A stretch of DNA of 15,354 nucleotides, taken from contig CAYYOI010000036.1 of assembly GCA_964473285.1 (NCBI GenBank), forward strand, positions 1 to 15,354, in the 5' to 3' direction. The stretch comes from JBNJGT01 sp964473285 (GTDB lineage: Archaea > Nanobdellota > Nanobdellia > Woesearchaeales > JACJVW01). Below the pieces are notes generated by a model. That model did no database searches. It was not told the DNA's origin and worked only from the letters and a program-made list of their open reading frames with translations. This document shows, in pieces, positions 14,150 to 15,354 of the stretch. The position numbers and the translations under genes are program-made. Every line of letters starts with the position of its first letter. Position 1 is the first letter of the stretch.

Positions 14150-14881
14150 TCACTTCTTGATCTCCTTCATGAGCTTTGAAAGCTTATCGTTGGTAAGTCT
14201 TTCCATCTTTTCTGTATCAGTTGATACAAAAGCAGCATCAATCCGTTCAGTTGTCAGTTCCTCGCCCAGGAACTTGTGCATTGCTTTCAGCCCCAGTTTT
14301 AGTGCATTGTCAAGGCTCATATTATCCTTATATTCTGCACTGATTACTTCTTCAATCTCCTGTTGGCCTTCTCCTATGACACTTGCCTTGTATTGGAAGA
14401 AGATTCCTGTTGGATCTGTCTCATACAATACAGGACCTTTCCTGTCAATTCCTGCAATCAGAAGACTTACTCCAAATGGTCTTAGTCCCCCTGACTGTGT
14501 GCACATCTGCTTGAGATTAGCAATATCTCTTACTATTGATCCCACATCTGCATTAGTATCATAGGTCACCTTGTGCTGCTGCGTATGTGTCTGTGATCTT
14601 TCCACAAGTACACGCGCATCAGAAAGTATACCAGCTGCAGTTGCAATTATGTGGTCATCTATCTGGAATATCTTTTCCACTGAATCAGGTATGATAAGCT
14701 TATCTACAATACGTTTATCTGTTACCAGGAGTACACCCTCCTTGTATGTTATACCGATTGCTGTGGATCCCTGCTTGACAGTCTTCTTTGCATATTCTAC
14801 CTGCAAAAGGCGTCCGTCAGGGCTAAACATTGTTATTGCTCTGTCGTACCCCATTACTTGGTGTGGCATTGGTTGTTGCAT
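14150..14881 (-). CDS. psmA: Proteasome subunit alpha
   Basis: A 243-residue alpha subunit of the 20S proteasome. Seven copies form each outer ring, gate substrate entry and dock ATPases such as PAN. It has the alpha-type signature MGYDRAITMFSPDGRLLQVEYA at 10-31, which closes the gate and separates it from beta subunits, and then VKQGSTAIGITYKEGVLLVTDKR. Further on are GILSDARVLVERSQ and GGLRPFGVSLLIAGID, both typical. Its N-terminal residues (MQQPMPHQV) are the flexible gate, and the C-terminus is Lys-rich. There is no N-terminal propeptide or catalytic Thr, as expected. The beta subunit is not in the window. The start follows the pop5 stop by two bases, with GGAGGT overlapping the end of pop5. 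Confidence 0.97.
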   Translation of the reverse strand: MQQPMPHQVMGYDRAITMFSPDGRLLQVEYAKKTVKQGSTAIGITYKEGVLLVTDKRIVDKLIIPDSVEKIFQIDDHIIATAAGILSDARVLVERSQTHTQQHKVTYDTNADVGSIVRDIANLKQMCTQSGGLRPFGVSLLIAGIDRKGPVLYETDPTGIFFQYKASVIGEGQQEIEEVISAEYKDNMSLDNALKLGLKAMHKFLGEELTTERIDAAFVSTDTEKMERLTNDKLSKLMKEIKK

Positions 14882-14883
14882 TT

Positions 14884-15225
14884 TTATACCTCCATGAATT
14901 TACTTTTTGCTTTTTTGAGGATTCCGCTCACCCCTATCGTGTGTATGACAACAGGAATCCTGTTTAGGGAGTTGATACAAGCGAGAGCTGCCCTTCCTTC
15001 ATCAAGCATTGCATTGCTGATGCGTAGGATACCCACTTGCTTCTGATACATATCTGGCAGAATAGAGATTCCGGCACGTGCAAGTCCGAAAGCACCCAGT
15101 TGTTGTTGTAATCCTCTCATCAGATCGCTGCTTATGTCAGCTAGTGGTTCTTTTGATACGATCTTGAATACCAGGTACCTTTTCTTTTCCCTTAATGTGG
15201 GCGATAGCCGCTTTAATTTAGCCAT
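14884..15225 (-). CDS. rnp2: Ribonuclease P protein component 2 (Pop5)
   Basis: A 113-residue protein of the Rpp14/Pop5 family, an RNA-recognition-like subunit that pairs with Rpp30 and stimulates the RNase P catalytic RNA in tRNA 5' maturation. Family features: SPTLREKKRYLVFKIVS at about 8-24, SSDLMRGLQQQLGAFGLARAG in the middle, and the C-terminal QVGILRISNAMLDEGRAALA and PVVIHTIGVSGILKKAK. The frame stays open upstream to a TTG at 15339, which would add 38 residues. I chose the ATG at 15225 because the family normally begins just before the LREKKRY segment. The nearest GGAGG is about 17 bases from this ATG, unusually far. The usual partner rpp30 is not visible here. First gene of the operon within the window. 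Confidence 0.9.
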   Translation of the reverse strand: MAKLKRLSPTLREKKRYLVFKIVSKEPLADISSDLMRGLQQQLGAFGLARAGISILPDMYQKQVGILRISNAMLDEGRAALACINSLNRIPVVIHTIGVSGILKKAKSKFMEV

Positions 15226-15262
15226 AGTGAGAAAATATGCATCCTCCGTTCTCTCTCCGCAT
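15218..15262 (-). other. Possible 14-codon leader ORF overlapping the start of pop5
   Basis: ATG at 15262 opens a short frame (MRRENGGCIFSHYG) that stops in the ATGGCTAA overlap with pop5. The same eight-base start/stop geometry joins rrp41 and rrp42. GAGAGGAG lies about ten bases before it. It could couple translation to pop5, which lacks a well-placed Shine-Dalgarno motif, or be chance. Confidence 0.25.
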
Positions 15263-15327
15263 ATGACAAATTCTCCTCTCTTTAAAAGGTTTTTGGTCTC
15301 TTGGAGTTTTTCTAAAAAATAGTAGAA

Positions 15328-15337
15328 AATATATATC
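15328..15337 (-). promoter_or_regulatory. Possible TATA box of the pop5-rpoK operon
   Basis: The minus strand reads ATATATATTT after TATCCTACTATTTTG. It would put the transcript start near 15305, giving a leader of about 80 bases to the ATG at 15225. A second TATA-like element, CTTTTAAAG, lies near 15279-15288. Whether either is used, or the operon starts upstream of the window, cannot be seen. Confidence 0.35.
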
Positions 15338-15354
15338 AAAATAGTAGGATACCA

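Noticed and set aside
13628..14564. Several plus-strand open frames opposite SBDS and psmA
   Set aside because: The minus-strand genes are unmistakable conserved proteins; the plus-strand frames lack starts with motifs or recognisable domains.
1..15354. CRISPR array, transposon ends or prophage genes
   Set aside because: No spaced direct repeats, terminal inverted repeats, transposase, integrase or capsid-like proteins were found on reading both strands.

Overview
The window is chromosomal DNA from an archaeon. The markers are the exosome subunits Rrp4, Rrp41 and Rrp42, the SBDS protein, the proteasome alpha subunit, the RNase P protein Pop5, RNA polymerase subunit K, a tRNA gene with an intron at the canonical archaeal position, and TATA boxes about 25 bases before several start codons with no room for a leader. 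The genome looks compact, with 4- and 8-base start/stop overlaps and tail-to-tail overlaps. Lineage cannot be fixed from this sequence. The small, rearranged gene neighbourhoods and the tail of the ABC permease resemble DPANN archaea such as Woesearchaeota, but that is inference.

Region 1 (about 1-4540) carries single genes and pairs: an inositol-monophosphatase/CysQ-type phosphatase (minus); an unrecognised soluble protein whose reading frame appears to continue, one base out of phase, into a two-helix membrane segment (plus); a short RlmN/Cfr-like radical SAM enzyme (minus); and a coupled pair of an AI-2E-type membrane protein and a full-length, fused tRNA 2-selenouridine synthase (plus).

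Region 2 (about 4517-8160) holds a two-gene ABC exporter on the minus strand: an ATPase and a permease with a large extracytoplasmic coiled-coil domain plus an extra C-terminal domain. A small DedA/VTT-type membrane protein diverges from it.

Region 3 (8263-10893) is one 876-residue protein with two transmembrane helices and a large predicted cytoplasmic part, which I cannot assign to a family. It is the least explained gene here.

Region 4 (10907-15339, all minus) reads pop5, psmA, SBDS, rrp4, rrp41, rrp42, rpoK, then tRNA-Val(UAC) with a 27-base intron and tRNA-Gly(GCC) one base further on. This is the archaeal RNA-processing, protein-degradation and ribosome-maturation superoperon, but with rpoK directly after rrp42. 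Genes inside the operon have Shine-Dalgarno motifs, whereas the solitary genes look leaderless. No CRISPR array, insertion sequence, prophage or rRNA gene was seen, and no stretch over 300 bases lacks a gene.
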